Shown one piece after another: positions 1-11,065 of a stretch of 64,000 nucleotides of DNA. Made by a program: the position numbers and the translations under genes. Positions within the stretch are counted from its first letter, which is position 1. Every line of letters begins with the position of its first letter. The notes under the pieces were generated by a model. It was not told the origin of the DNA, did no database searches, and worked only from the letters and a program-made list of their open reading frames with translations. The DNA comes from Megalopta genalis (lineage: Eukaryota > Arthropoda > Insecta > Hymenoptera > Halictidae). The DNA lies in contig NC_135016.1 of NCBI RefSeq assembly GCF_051020955.1, forward strand, positions 17,652,501 to 17,716,500. Direction: 5' to 3'.

Positions 1-83
1 TAAATAACAGCGATAGTAGTTTTAATTCGTTTATTGGCTTTTTATATTTGGAAGCTTATGAAAACGTCGTATTTTATGAAATA

Positions 84-175
84 AGATAATATAATAATAA
101 TATAATATATAGTATAATAATATAATAATATATAATATAATATAATAATATATAATAATATAATAAGAAGAGACA
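84..175. repeat. AT-rich ATAATATA tract
   Basis: ATAATAATATAATATATAGT-type words. The first 350 bases hold only this and AT-rich sequence. Confidence 0.85.
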
Positions 176-397
176 GCTTTTGGTAATTAATAATAAACTA
201 TTAATTTTAGATTTGGATTATAGATTATTAATTTTAGATGAAAGGTCTAAAGGTGAAAGCAATAAAATCTAACATTTTATGTAATCTTCTGAACATGAAT
301 CTTATAATTTTCTATATGTTTAATATTGATAATTTTAAAAGTAAATATTCAAATTGAAGATTAATAGGTACTGCTCGAGTTGTCAATTCATTGGCGT

Positions 398-614
398 GAA
401 GGATCTTATTTTCTCTGTCGAACCGACAGTTTCGAGCCTTCGTCGAGAAACCACAGTAATACCTACACTTACCCTATGCTCGAGTGAATTCATCGCGAAC
501 GTAAACAATTCGATTTACCGGCGAAGGAATAGCAGTTTTTCAATTTTCATCTGCTGGTATCTGTGCGGTTTACGCAACCCACGGACTTCAGATTTCATGC
601 TCGGCGTTACACAC
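398..614 (+). repeat. Dispersed repeat H, copy 1
   Basis: Words such as ACCACAGTAATACCTACACT, TTCAATTTTCATCTGC and GGACTTCAGATTTCATGCTC match the minus strand of 7125-7345 in the same order. No terminal repeats or coding sequence are evident. The 153-codon frame starting at 354 overlaps it but has no recognisable domain. Confidence 0.75.
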
Positions 615-615
615 A

Positions 616-1065
616 GAGCCACAGAGAAAAACCTTCTTCACGGGATTTCAAGGTTGATATTCTTTGTGCAACCGTATGGAACCGGGGGCCGTTTAGAGGA
701 CTATAGAATTCTAGGCTTCGGTCGTTTTTGTAACCGAATCTTTTCTTGGTCCCAGCCTCGGCCAGCCACAACATTGTCCGATCCAGGACCCCGAGCCCTC
801 ATGTTGGAAAACTAGGAAAGTCAGAGGTAGCAGCTACCACCCCTTTTTCCTGGGATTCCGTAATATTTGTATGCGCGATCTGTGTTCCCACGGAAGAATC
901 TCCGGAGACCTGGATGCGTGCACGAATTTCAGAAATGGAGGGCAAGTTTTATTTAGAACATCGTCGCCAGATGCGGGCACTAAAACGATCACAGTGACAC
1001 TCGAATCTCAATTTTTAATCTGTTTTCTTTTATCGTCGATCTGACTTTTACGCGATTCAATTGTA
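616..1065. other. Unassigned stretch
   Basis: Mixed-composition sequence. Frames of 153 and 83 codons overlap here but match nothing I recognise and have no supporting context. Confidence 0.6.
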
Positions 1066-1412
1066 CAGGGTGTCCCAAAATTATGGTACTTGCAGAAAAT
1101 GAGGGGTTCCTGAGGTCATTTGAAGCAACTTTTTCCTTAGCGAAATTACAATCCGCGGCTTCGTTTACGAGTTATTAACGGAAAACAGTGAGAGGCGTGC
1201 TCGGCGAACTCGGCTCGAACCGGGCAACGCCCAGTTCCGCTGATTGGCACGGCCGCCTCGCGCCACGCGAGCTCGCCTCTCATTGGTCAGGGTTTTTCGT
1301 TAATATTTCGTGAACGATGCCTCGGAGAACATTTTTGTAAAGGAGAAAGTTACTTCAAATGATCTCAGGAACCCTACATTTCCCAGAAATACCATAATTT
1401 TAGGACACCCTG
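1066..1412. mobile_element. Family A foldback element, copy A1
   Basis: It runs from CAGGGTGTCCCAAAATTATG to the complement of the same end (ATTTTAGGACACCCTG), flanked by TA. The arms are imperfect inverted repeats of about 130 bp around a GC-rich core with TGATTGGC and CTCATTGGTC. The left arm has the CCGCGGCTTCGTTTACGAG inner type and the right arm the GATGCCTCGGAGAACATTT type. It has no coding capacity. Terminal repeats plus TA flanks suggest a Tc1/mariner-class MITE, but no parent is visible here. Confidence 0.88.
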
Positions 1413-1424
1413 CATATACGATAA

Positions 1425-1565
1425 TATATATATTTATTTAATTAAAATATATGTATATAATAATATATAATATTATTATATATAATATAATAATATATAA
1501 TATTATTATATATAATATAATAATATATAATATTATTATATATAATATAATAATATATATATATT
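1425..1565. repeat. 30-bp AT-only minisatellite
   Basis: About 3.5 units of a 30-bp period made of TATTATTATATATAATATAA plus TAATATATAA. The array begins at the right flank of A1. Confidence 0.88.
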
Positions 1566-2410
1566 TATTTAAAATTGCTTTGTTTTATTACACTGTCCCA
1601 AAATAAAGCAATGTTGACATAACCTTCGCTTACCGAAAGCCTATTATTAATCAGCTTTTCTATTAATTAATCCGCGCGTGAAACAGCTCGATAATTTTCT
1701 ATGAAATTACAATCTTCGTTAGAAGAAGTCACGTGTACTTGGCACCTTGGTGCAGTTTTTCACGGAACTCTCGACCATCGGGCCTAGACTTTCCTTAAAG
1801 ACTGTTAGAAAACTGTCGGTAGATAAAGCGGTAAGATGCCGAAATTAGATTCGGCAGATTGTTCTCTTAAGCAGAAGACACTTCGTAATACCAAGAAAGT
1901 TTTCCGGAACAAGTCATCCCGGATAAGAGAAACAATTACCGAACGGTTCAAGCTTCCGAAAGTTCCATGGGAATTAAAATAACTGAAAGCCGAAGTTTCG
2001 AAAGCGAAACGTTGGGAAACTACGATCCGGAATCTCGTAAGCGACTTGTCCCCGATTCCGTGAGCATGTCCCATCGTCACGGGCCGGTGTCCCCTTGAAA
2101 TTCGTACGGTGGCAGTCGACAGCGATGATAGTCAGGCCCGTGTAGTCAGGATGATAAAGGGCGACCATGTGCAGCGAAGCATCGCGTGGCCCGGATCGCG
2201 GTCCGTAGGGGAGCAGCACTGCCATGAATGGGACACTTTTATTTCAAACAAGATACGAAAAAAAAAAGAAAAATGGAACGACCTGCTCCATTTTTCTTCG
2301 AAATATTCGAAAGATCTGTGCTTTCAACATAAGAATGCGTAGCATTCTCGATGAGTTTCTCTCACGCTTAATTGACTTATTTTTATTTCCTTCTTTAAAA
2401 ATGCATTTCA
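1566..2410. other. Unassigned stretch
   Basis: No repeat end or convincing exon. Short frames on both strands only. A homopurine run (AAAAAAAAAAGAAAAATGG) is at 2259-2277. Confidence 0.6.
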
Positions 2411-2571
2411 GGATACGATTGTTCGAGGGCTTGTAGCACATTTTTGTATGGTTATCGAATGTCAACAACTATGAAAACGAGCTGCCAGGCTCGAACAATC
2501 GAATCTCTTCCTCCCAAATTGTCCATTTTTGTGGACAATCTTAGCGTCAATTAGAGAGAGACATTACTGTA
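2411..2571. mobile_element. Family B hairpin MITE, copy B1 (left end lost)
   Basis: An inner left arm fragment (GATACGATTGTTCGAG) leads through the loop into a full right arm (AGGCTCGAACAATCGAATCT, TTGTCCATTTTTGTGGACAA) and ends ACATTACTGTA. It abuts B2 directly, so two copies sit head to tail. Confidence 0.8.
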
Positions 2572-2789
2572 CAGTAATTTCTCCCTAATTCGCGCTCAGA
2601 TTGCGCACAAAAGTGGACAATTTGAGGAGAGGAAATACGATTATTCGAGAGCCTCGCGGCTCGTTTTTATAGTTATATAGCATTCTCGTAGCTACCGAAT
2701 CTCAAGATCGATAAGAACAAGACGCAAGGCTCGAACAATTGTCCATTTTTGTGGACAATCCGAGCGTCAGTTCGGGAAACATTACTGTA
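2570..2789. mobile_element. Family B hairpin MITE, copy B2
   Basis: It starts TACAGTAATTTCTCCCTAAT and ends ACATTACTGTA. The arms are inverted: GATTATTCGAGAGCCTCGCG on the left, and GCAAGGCTCGAACAAT on the right. The right arm lacks the GTATCTCCTCTTCCC block. Family B elements carry no coding sequence. Their TA-type ends suggest a Tc1/mariner-class MITE. Confidence 0.85.
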
Positions 2790-3810
2790 TTGCACGCGAG
2801 TAAAGCGCTACACTTTCCTCGGAATCGATTTCGTCGGCCGACCCGAACGATAAATCCCCTAATTTCTCGAACAGCGCGCAACTTTGGAAACGAAACGCAA
2901 TTTTAGTCGCCGCATGACGTAGACGAATCCGCGAGTGGCTGACCTCATGATCTCCTACGCAACTATAATACTGTATACTTTCCAAGGAAACGAGTTCCTT
3001 CTGGCAGCCGCGACTTTTGTGTTCGATTTCTCGACGCGAATATTGCGCGAATACATACTCGCGAGCCGAATTCGCCGAATCCGCGTTGCGCGAGAAAGTC
3101 GGCGTCAACGAGAGTGATTGGAAGATTTAATCAACCGCCACTTAAGCAACAGCACTTTCCATGCTCGGCGAGGCGAGGCGAGGCGAGGCGTCGATTAAAA
3201 GTCCCATGGATCGTGTACCCGGGCCGATCTTACGCGGTATAAGTCTCGATTATTACCGCGGCTCTCTCGGTCTACTTATTCAATCAGAGCCGTGTAACAG
3301 TGCGTGCCAAATAATCATTCATACCGGCCGGCGCGCGGTCCCGCCTCGATCGGCGCCCGTTCCACGTGTGCAGCTCCTCTGCGCACGTGTGCACGCGTAA
3401 TCCTCTCTCGCGCACCCAACGCACCCAACGTACGTGCACGTGTACGTATATCACGCATCGACACACAGTAGGCCTTGGTAATTGATAATTCCCGTAGCAG
3501 CTAGCGGCACGAAACGCTTATCCGACGGTGAACCTACTGCCGCGCTATCTGCGCTCGGTTACCGCAATTTCTATTCACGCTCTCCCGTTAATTATCGCTG
3601 TCAGTGATGAAACGTCCCGGATCCGAGAAAAGTCTCGCCCCGCTCCTGACCCGTGACCTAGGCCAGGGCCAAACCTTGGTCAAGGGAGAACGAGCATCGT
3701 GACTGGTTTCCTCGTAGGGGAACCATGAATAGAACATTACCCCATTATATAAAGCCTTGCGAATCTTGCCACGATGAAATTATTCTTGGTTTCTAACTAT
3801 GTTATGTATT
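2790..3810. other. Unassigned GC-rich stretch
   Basis: Contains five GGCGA pentamers at 3167-3190 and a doubled CGCACCCAA at 3411-3430. Otherwise nothing assignable. Confidence 0.6.
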
Positions 3811-4032
3811 TACAGTAATGACTCCCTTAACCGACGCTCGGACTGTCCAGAAAAAATGGACGACTTGGGAAGAGGAGATACGATTGTTCGAGCCTTGCAG
3901 CTCGTTTTTATAATTGTTGAGAATCTGTATGCTGTAAAAACGAACTGCGAGGCTCGAATAATCGTGTCTCCTCTTCTTAAATTGTGTACTTTTGTAGACA
4001 ATATGAGCGTCGATTGGAGAGACATTACTGTA
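3811..4032. mobile_element. Family B hairpin MITE, copy B3
   Basis: This is a full-length copy of 222 bp from TACAGTAATGACTCCCTTAA to GAGAGACATTACTGTA. GAGATACGATTGTTCGAGCC in the left arm pairs with GGCTCGAATAATCGTGTCTC in the right arm, around a loop near 3915-3940. Open frames on both strands of about 70-85 codons are produced by the inverted repeat and are not genes. Confidence 0.9.
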
Positions 4033-4074
4033 TACCTAACTACATGTAATTTGTAGCCTGATATTAACAGTATA

Positions 4075-4165
4075 ATTAACTTATATTATATATAATTAAT
4101 ATATATAATTATATTATATATAGTTATAATTAACTTATATTATATATAAGTATATAGCCAGATAT
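4075..4165. repeat. AT-rich tract
   Basis: TTATATTATATATAATTAAT words repeated. It ends where the family C element begins. Confidence 0.8.
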
Positions 4166-4167
4166 TA

Positions 4168-4426
4168 TCTTTGCACTCGGATGTCGTCGATACGGCGACA
4201 CAATGTATTCGCGTCGAAGTGGCATCTCCTTTTAATTATTATTTTCCTTTCGTACCGTAGAATGCATAATCACGAAAAATGCATAATTTTGATAACATCA
4301 AATCTTTTATCGATCGGTTCTTGTAAAATTGTCGAGCAGCACAACGATGTTTCTTTCAATTCGACTCTGTACAACGAAATCTGTATGTCCGAAAAATCTG
4401 TTCCGAGTGCAAAGGGTTCGAGTCTT
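4168..4426. mobile_element. Family C (TTAA-type) element, degraded ends
   Basis: CTTTGCACTCGGATG at the left is inverted as CCGAGTGCAAAGGGTTCG at the right. The outermost TTAACC is lost on the left and reads GGTTCG on the right. A 101-codon frame inside shows no recognisable motif. Confidence 0.65.
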
Positions 4427-4509
4427 TACGAGTTCATATTTCACTTAATATTAAAATTAAAATTCTCGTTAAAATTCGCAGTCTAGTCGCGCGTCGCGCT
4501 TCAGCAAGA

Positions 4510-4715
4510 TACAGTAAATTCTCCCTAATCGATGCTCAGAATTTGCACAAAAATGGACAATATGGGAAAAGAAGATAGGAGCCTCGCAGCTCAATTTTAT
4601 AATTATTGACAATCGTCAACTATGAATACGAGCCTGGAGGCACTAACAATCGCACCTCCTCTCCTCAAATTGTCCATTTCTCTGTACAATCCGAGCGTCA
4701 ATTAAGGCGAATGTA
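4510..4715. mobile_element. Family B hairpin MITE, copy B4
   Basis: It runs from TACAGTAAATTCTCCCTAAT to about AGGCGAATGTA. Left arm words (AATGGACAATATGGG, GAGCCTCGCAGCTC) pair with right arm words (CCTCAAATTGTCCATT, CCTGGAGGC). It is more diverged than B3. It also begins with the TAAATTCTCC variant. Confidence 0.78.
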
Positions 4716-5496
4716 CTCTACTCATAATTTTATTAGACCAAATAATTACAAACAGCGACGTTCCGAACAGAATCCATCCTCGTACACGCAACAATACCAA
4801 ATAATGCACGAAACACATCAAATTCTCTTATACTCTTCTCCGAATGCCGCGCGATTCATCGAATCGCTATTCGATGCAAGACGTTCATACATTTTCACAA
4901 TAACCGTGCCGTGTCCGGAACCTGCGAAATCCTCGATAACGCTATTCCAGTACCGTAACACGGCCGGCGAACGCAGCCATCGGTCCGATGCACTTTACAA
5001 CGCCGGATCATCAGCGTCGCGCGGAACGACGAAGAATACATCATCGTTTCCGCGTTGGTACTTTAAAAGGGAAGCAACACGATAGCTCGGGTGTCCCGAG
5101 ATTTTCCAGGAGGAATCCCGCAGGATCCGGTGATTTTTCCTGTCGCGGGGAAAACGACGGTGGGTCGGGTATCTACATACATTGTAGTCGGCTGGAGGAC
5201 TGCAAGGTGGTTCGCGACGGTTGAAGGTGAATATCGTTCTACCTGCTCATCCCGAAGGAAGTAGCCGATAAAACTGGTTTGACGGGTAGCGGCCTCCTCG
5301 TCCAGTTACTCGGTAGGACGTCTCGCGTTTGGCGAAGTCCTCTCTCGGCCGTTCACGGGCGTCTTCCTCGGCCACCGACGAGACCGCGCGCGCGCGCGCG
5401 TCCACCGTCACCAATACCGTCGCGCTCGTGCCGCACAGTGGGCTCGATCGAAGATTTTAGCGACTTTTTGACAAAAAACTAATTTATTAATAAAAA
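4716..5496. other. Unassigned stretch
   Basis: A 159-codon frame (4606-5085) begins in family B sequence and has no domain. A (CG)n run lies at 5387-5400. Confidence 0.6.
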
Positions 5497-5824
5497 TTAA
5501 CCCTTTGCACTCGAGGGCTCCGGAGCGGAGCCATTTAAAATTTGTCTTCAAACTCGAGGGCTCCGCTACGGAGACAATGCAAATAATTTTCAGTTTTTAA
5601 CATAAGAACAAAAACAAATCGTAAAAATTAGTTATAGGATGTTTCGCTGTTGGTGACAAATGACGTTTGTATCCATAAACAATTAAAAAAATAATAACAT
5701 ACAACGATGACTTTTCTTTTAATGCTTATATCATGAACTTACATGTGAATATGATCTTTTCACTAAAATGGCTTCGAGTTGCTGGTAATATGACTCAAAA
5801 AAAACTTCGAGTGCAAAGGGTTAA
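5497..5824. mobile_element. Family C element, complete (TTAACCCTTTGCACTCGA ends)
   Basis: This is a 328-bp element with an 18-bp perfect inverted repeat, TTAACCCTTTGCACTCGA, at both ends. A TTAA at each boundary followed by CCC is the signature of piggyBac-type insertion. The left interior holds two tandem copies of an ACTCGAGGGCTCCG unit with palindromic CTCCGGAG. The rest is AT-rich and non-coding. A parent transposase is not in the window. Confidence 0.88.
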
Positions 5825-7124
5825 TAAAAATTAATAATAATAAAAATATGCTGCCTTTTTGTCGCAATGTTCCGACGAACTTAATTATTATTTTTTCCTT
5901 TGCGTTTCTTTTTTGACATTAGGAGGCGATATTTCTCGTTAGGAAACGGTAGCTTAAATTAAGATTATCGTATCCTACATATGAAAAATATATATAATAT
6001 ATAATATATAATAATGTATAAAATATATAAAATACAAAAAGTTTAAAAAGTGTAAAAATTCTTTACATTCGACAAGGAATATCTTTTGACACCCAAGGAC
6101 TCACGGTTTCGGACAAACGGTATATTTTCAGGATACTTTCCTCTACATAATTCTGTAAACGTTACATACCAAGACGAACCAGATCGTAAATTATTACGTT
6201 TTAAAGATATCAACGTTACGTTACTTCGAGGTTAAAGATATCGAAGATAATCTCTCTGTGTTCCAGTCGGTGTTACAGAAGGCTTCTTCGTCTGTAAATC
6301 GACGGATATTTAAAATCTTTAATTATTCCACATAACACGAAAAATATAAGTAAACGAAACAAACTTCGTAACATTATATTTAAACAATTTTTTTTCACAA
6401 AAAATGTCAATGAAAATCAATTAAAAATTATCGTTTAACAAATGCAAAAAATATTTAGTTATCTATAGCTGAAAATAACTATTTTTAAAATATTTCTGGT
6501 GAAAATTTCATTGCAATATCTTCGATGGTTCGAAAGTTACAACAGAATGTCACTGAATTTCTCGATCCGGCCCACCGTGGGTCGCGCCCGCGCCGTGCTC
6601 GGTCACGGACGAGACGAGGCGTGCTCTCTCTCATCGACGCCGGGATCAGCCATCATTGTTACGAATATTACCGTCCGCCATTCACGGACACCGGCGTGTA
6701 GTAGGCACCGCCGCACGGGACGTAGCCGTCGCGAACAGGTTTTTTTAAAAGTCCCGACTCATGTCGTGCTCGGTTTCGGGCTTGCTCGACGATAGCGAGC
6801 CCCGGCCACCGGCCGACCGGAGCTTGAATAACGGCGGGTGTTTGCGGAGCGGCGGACCGCGCCGGGCCGCCGCCGGTCCCCGCCGGGACCACGATCGTGA
6901 AAAATGCCTCCCTGTAATTTGTTCAACGGCTGTCCGATTGAAACGCGGACCGGTTCGCGCGGGGAAATTCGGGACACCGGTTCAGAAAGCCGCCGCGTGA
7001 ACTTGCAATTTTTGGTCGAACTGACATTTAGGTGACCGACGAACCAACCCCCGACGATACTGTTCGCAGCGAACGCTTTCCGCGATGGAAATCAGATATC
7101 GTAGGGCGAGCGTGTAGGTTATTG
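5825..7124. other. Unassigned stretch, AT-rich then GC-rich
   Basis: AT-rich to about 6500, including ATATAATATATAATA words near 5990-6030. From 6540 it becomes GC-rich and CpG-rich (GGCCACCGGCCGACCGG near 6803). A CpG-rich promoter is possible but there is no adjoining exon to support it. Confidence 0.55.
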
Positions 7125-7345
7125 CTGTGCGGTTTCTCGATGAAGGCGAACTTCTGTTGGATCTGTGTGTAACGTCGAGCGTGAAATCTGAAGTCCGTGG
7201 GTTGCGTAAACCCGGTCCCGGCAGATGAAAATTGAAAAAATGCTGTTCGTTTGGAAACGGAATGGTTCGCGTTGCACGAGCGTAGGATAAGTGTTGGTAT
7301 TACTGCGGTTTCTCGATGACAGCGAACTTTGACGGAGAAAAGAAG
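7125..7345 (-). repeat. Dispersed repeat H, copy 2
   Basis: GAGCGTGAAATCTGAAGTCC, GGGTTGCGTAAACCCGG and GCAGATGAAAATTGAAAAAA are the complement of copy 1. TGCGGTTTCTCGATGAAGGC (about 7129) recurs as TGCGGTTTCTCGATGACAGC (about 7302), so this copy also contains an internal direct repeat. Confidence 0.75.
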
Positions 7346-7460
7346 ATCTTTTACGCGGATAAATAGAAAACAGCTCGAGATATATCTGTTATTCTTTAAC
7401 TTGGATATTTGCGTTCCTCGAAATATTGGATCTCTGAGAGCACGAATTTAATTAAGAAGC

Positions 7461-8125
7461 GTAACGTAAAGCGCGAGGCTATTTCTCTGGACGGCAGAGT
7501 CTGATGTATACTGTACAGAGTCTGATACTGTATATACAGGGTGTCCCAAAAATGTGTCGCAATCCGAAAGTGGCGGGTTCCTCGGGCCATTCGAAGCAAC
7601 TTTTTCCTTTACAAAAATGTTCTCCGAGGCACCGTTAACGAGTTATTAACCAAAAACAGTGACCAATGAGAGGCGAGCTTGGCTGGCGCGAGGCGATCGA
7701 GCCAACGAGCGGAACTGGGCTTCGCGCGCTGGTTGGCTGGGCCGACTCGCGTCAGCCGTACTCGATTCTTATTGGTCACTGTTTTTCGTTGATAACTCGT
7801 TAACGGTGCCTCGGAGAACATTTTTGTAAAGGAAGAAGTTGCTTCGAATGATCCGAGGAACCCGCCATTTCCGGATTGCGAGACATTTTTGGGACGACCT
7901 GTAGACTGTTGTAAATCGATGCGAAGACAAAAGAAGTGTGAAACAATGCGTATGAAGACGATTATTTGGTTCGAACGATGAGCGAGCGAGCTACTAGAGC
8001 AAGCCACTATAGTGACGCGTCGTCCAGAGAGATGACATCCGCGAAAGCCACTATAGTGGCGCGTCGTTCTAAAAGATGATATCCGCGGAAGCCACTATAG
8101 TGGCGCGTCGTGCCTAAAAGGTTAA
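7461..8125. mobile_element. Family F element interrupted by family A copy A2
   Basis: The left piece (GCGCGAGGCTATTTCTCTGG, CGGCAGAGTCTGAT) and right piece (TGTAAATCGATGCGAAGACA onward) flank A2. The right piece ends with three tandem units of about 46-48 bp, each with the palindrome CCACTATAGTGG or a variant and GATGACATCCGCGG, then CGTGCCTAAAAGGTTAA. The TTAA boundary at 8122-8125 is clear. The left TTAA end is not recognisable here. Confidence 0.8.
7537..7901. mobile_element. Family A foldback element, copy A2 (nested)
   Basis: It starts CAGGGTGTCCCAAAAATGTG and ends at the complement TTTTTGGGACGACCTG, with TA flanks. Both arms have the GTTAACGGTGCCTCGG inner type, and the outer ends carry CGCAATCCGAAAGTGGCGGG. 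It interrupts a family F element: sequence on its left (7461-7536) and right (7902-8125) is contiguous or nearly so in the related copy at 34.6-34.8 kb. This makes it younger than that F copy. Confidence 0.9.
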
Positions 8126-9054
8126 AGCTGTGCTCACAGTTAAAAATACCAGGCAACGAACGCACAGCGCCAGAGTCCTCGGCCACATTAGCCTCGAGTA
8201 CACTCGTCATCGCATTAACAATTTCCGTGGCGCGTCGAAGAGAACACCTGCCCGTCCCGCAAGGTCCGCGGACAATATCAAACCGTTTCCCGCGTACACG
8301 AATGCCTCGTAATCATTGGAAGAAGCTAGGAAACGTTGCGAAACGGTGTCCCGTTGAATAGCAACGTCCCGGTCTCCTATTCGAGGATGACTGTACGTTT
8401 TCTCCGGTTTGATAAATTCCGTACCGCGTCTGGAAAAAGCGGACGGTTCCCAGCGACGAACCGATAATTACGAAGACATCTGTCTTTCATTACCTGTTCC
8501 CGTGGCCGTCGGCCCCGTGCCCCGTGCCCCGTGCACCGAGATGCATCCGAGGCGAGCTCGCCGAGTCACCTTTCACACGCGGCCGGAGGAGAGTCGGTCC
8601 GTCGCTCGGCCCCCTCCTCTCCGTTGATTATCGCGGCGCGCAGAGCGAAAGTTAATGACGCCTATTAGTCGCGCGTTAATCACGCTCCGAAGAATCGATC
8701 CGCGACCCGGTGGACCGATATCAATGGAAGCGACGTCGATCCGCGCGTCGAGATACCGCGGCCCGGGAGTGATTTACCGATCGCGCCCGATCATCGGCGG
8801 GACCGCAATTATGGAAACGATCCGATGGAAAGTATTTCCCGAGCGGTTCGATCGTTCCGCGATCGTTCGGCGATCGTTCGCCGCGCTTGCTCGTTACAAA
8901 TCGCGGATTAATTGCGGAACCCGCGTAGCATCTTTCAACGGGTCGTTGCGACACCGGGGAAAATTGATGATTGAAATGTTTGCCGGCCGCCGAATGGCGA
9001 AACACCGACCGAGGGGCCCCGAGGAATTCTCTTCGAACCAGAAGAAGGAGCGGA
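8126..9054. other. Unassigned GC-rich stretch
   Basis: Three tandem CCCGTGC heptamers near 8515-8535, and several GATCGTTCG words near 8845-8880. The 152- and 122-codon frames on opposite strands shadow each other and match nothing. Confidence 0.55.
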
Positions 9055-9515
9055 ACGAGGCGTCTGGCGTGTTTCCAAACGGCGATCATAAGACGAACGT
9101 CGATCGGAATTAATTGATCGGCACTCCGGAACGGAATCGGTCTCGATGAAACGATAACGAGCGAGAATATATGTATTTATTCATGGAGGTGCCTCCGATC
9201 GTTTTTTAATCCGGTTCCGCATGATTTCCCTGTTATCTAAGAGGTTAATTACAGCGCGGCGAAAATACGTATATATGGGTTACGAGAGAAATTCCTTCTT
9301 CGTAGACGGCGAGTAGAACGAGTGTCCTGGCGTCTCTCCAAATGGGGATCTCGAGACGAATATCAATTCGTATCTACGCTACTTCGTGGCTCCGGCTAAA
9401 CTCGGTTTCGATCAAAAAAGTAGTCTCGAGTTGTGGATATTTTTATGGATACGTTCGAAGCTTTTTTAATCGGCACGAAGCTTTTTTAATCGTTTCGCTG
9501 TTATCCGCGAGACGA
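9055..9515. repeat. Worn tandem duplication, about 190 bp, offset about 265
   Basis: GGCGTGTTTCCAAACGGCGA, CGGTCTCGATGAAACGA and CGATCGTTTTTTAATCCGGT (9061-9220) correspond in order to GGCGTCTCTCCAAATGGGGA, CGGTTTCGATCAAAAAAGT and CGAAGCTTTTTTAATCGGCA (9330-9490). It is diverged with small indels. Confidence 0.55.
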
Positions 9516-9552
9516 TCTGGAGCACGGATAATCGCTTGCACGAGCTAATAAG

Positions 9553-9720
9553 TTAACTCTTTGGGAAGGAGCCGTTTCAACTGTGAATCTAGATTAACTT
9601 TTTTCACTTATGGTATTTCCATTTTACGTGGCAAAGTGCCTTTTATGCGTATGAAATTTAGTCCTGTGACTCGTACAACAATTAGACCTTTAAACATTTT
9701 TTACATCTAAACTGTTAATC
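9553..9720. mobile_element. Family C element, degraded left part
   Basis: TTAACTCTTTGGGAAGGAGC begins a module whose interior (TATTTCCATTTTACGTGGCA, AAGTGCCTTTTATGCGTATG, TCCTGTGACTCGTACAACAA) matches the interior of the copies at 16.9, 17.3 and 31.5 kb. No right end is seen. Confidence 0.7.
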
Positions 9721-10003
9721 GTATCGATTTAGGCTTTACAAAGATTTGGGACGATTCTCGAATACTTATCGAAGTTCTCAGTGTAATCTATAATGGATAA
9801 TCGAATGTTTTTTAGGTTACACTTAAAAGTATTTTTTTCGTCGGGATTTCTTTTACTAACGCGACCGGCAATCGGGGTCTTCTAAGCCCGGGCTTGAATT
9901 TTCGTATCGATTTAGGCTTTAAAAAAATTTGGGCCGATTCTGAAATACTTATCGAAGTTTTCACTTTAACGTACAATGGATAATCGAGTGTTTTTTAGGT
10001 GGG
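9721..10003. repeat. Direct repeat pair, about 100 bp, 183 bp apart
   Basis: GTATCGATTTAGGCTTTACA to AATGGATAATCGAATGTTTT (9721-9822) recurs as GTATCGATTTAGGCTTTAAA to AATGGATAATCGAGTGTTTT (9904-10003). The spacer (9823-9903) is unrelated. Confidence 0.85.
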
Positions 10004-11065
10004 AGAATCAAGCAGCCTTCCGCTCGGAAGATACTCGAAGACGAAATGTTCGCCAGGGTACTTAAAAAAAGGCCCAGGTCGCCGGCGAAGGGGTTATACA
10101 CTTTAAATTCATCGAAAAATTTGAATTCCGATCGGGCAACAGGAAAACAACGTTGACGCAAAGGGGTCCGTCGTTGAAAAATGACCGGCGAGCCGGCGAG
10201 CCGTGCTCCAAAAACTGGCCGGCAGTCATTAACGCGAGTCGTGAACATTCACTCGCGGCACCTGAACTTATTCAATCTCTCGCGCACGCCTCCCTGTCTC
10301 CCGCGCGCAGCTTAATGGATTTCCAAATACACCTGGAGTGCTCGTTAAAGGTTAATGATGATCGCCAGGGTCTCTCGCGTGGGCCACGTGCGCGCGTGAA
10401 TTCGCGGCGCGGCGCGGCGCGGCTCGGCTCGGCGTTGCGGCCGCGGCCGCGGCCGCGATATTAGAATCTAATAACGCTTACAGAGTATATTAGCGTGACG
10501 CACGTGCTCGAATCTCGGAAAACACCTCCGAGCGTGTAATTCGTGCGCAACGGAGAAAGTTCCCTTTGAGACCACCTCGGAGAATCGCCGGGCGCGAGGG
10601 ATCGAAACGCGAAAGGTCAGGGATCGCCGATGCTTTCCGTTAAATTCGCCACCGCTCGCGCCGTATCGAATCGTACGAGCGATTAATGTGGGAACGAATC
10701 CTATTGGCGGAGGTCGCCGGGACAAACTGGCGAGCCTCGAATTTCTGGCTAACCCTCGCGGCGACGATTCCATTGGCCGTTTCCATTGGATAATGGCGTC
10801 TTGACGCGAGAACTGCGCGCAGACCGACTAGGTCGACGTTGAATGTAATCAAAGAGTAAAATAATATTCCCAAGAAAATAAGAGAACAGTATCGTAAATC
10901 GCTTTGCTAAAAATTCGAGACTATTGTCTTCTGTGCGATAAAAATTTTACGTCAATTTTGTGTCGATTAAGATTAGAATTTGGTGCATGCAGAGTTAAGC
11001 AACATTTCATTCGGATGACGGATAAGATTTTATTCGGCATGGAATAATCCAATCGAATAAATATG
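10004..11065. other. Unassigned stretch with CpG cluster
   Basis: Simple GC runs (GGCGCGGCGCGGCGCGGCTC and GCGGCCGCGGCCGCGGCCGC) at 10405-10457. No exon is recognised. Confidence 0.55.

Noticed and set aside
354..815. 153-codon frame
   Set aside because: Overlaps a dispersed repeat and has no recognisable motif.
4606..5085. 159-codon frame
   Set aside because: Begins inside a family B element; no domain.
10430..10457. CpG island promoter at GGCCGC repeats
   Set aside because: Simple GC repeat with no adjoining exon or transcription evidence.
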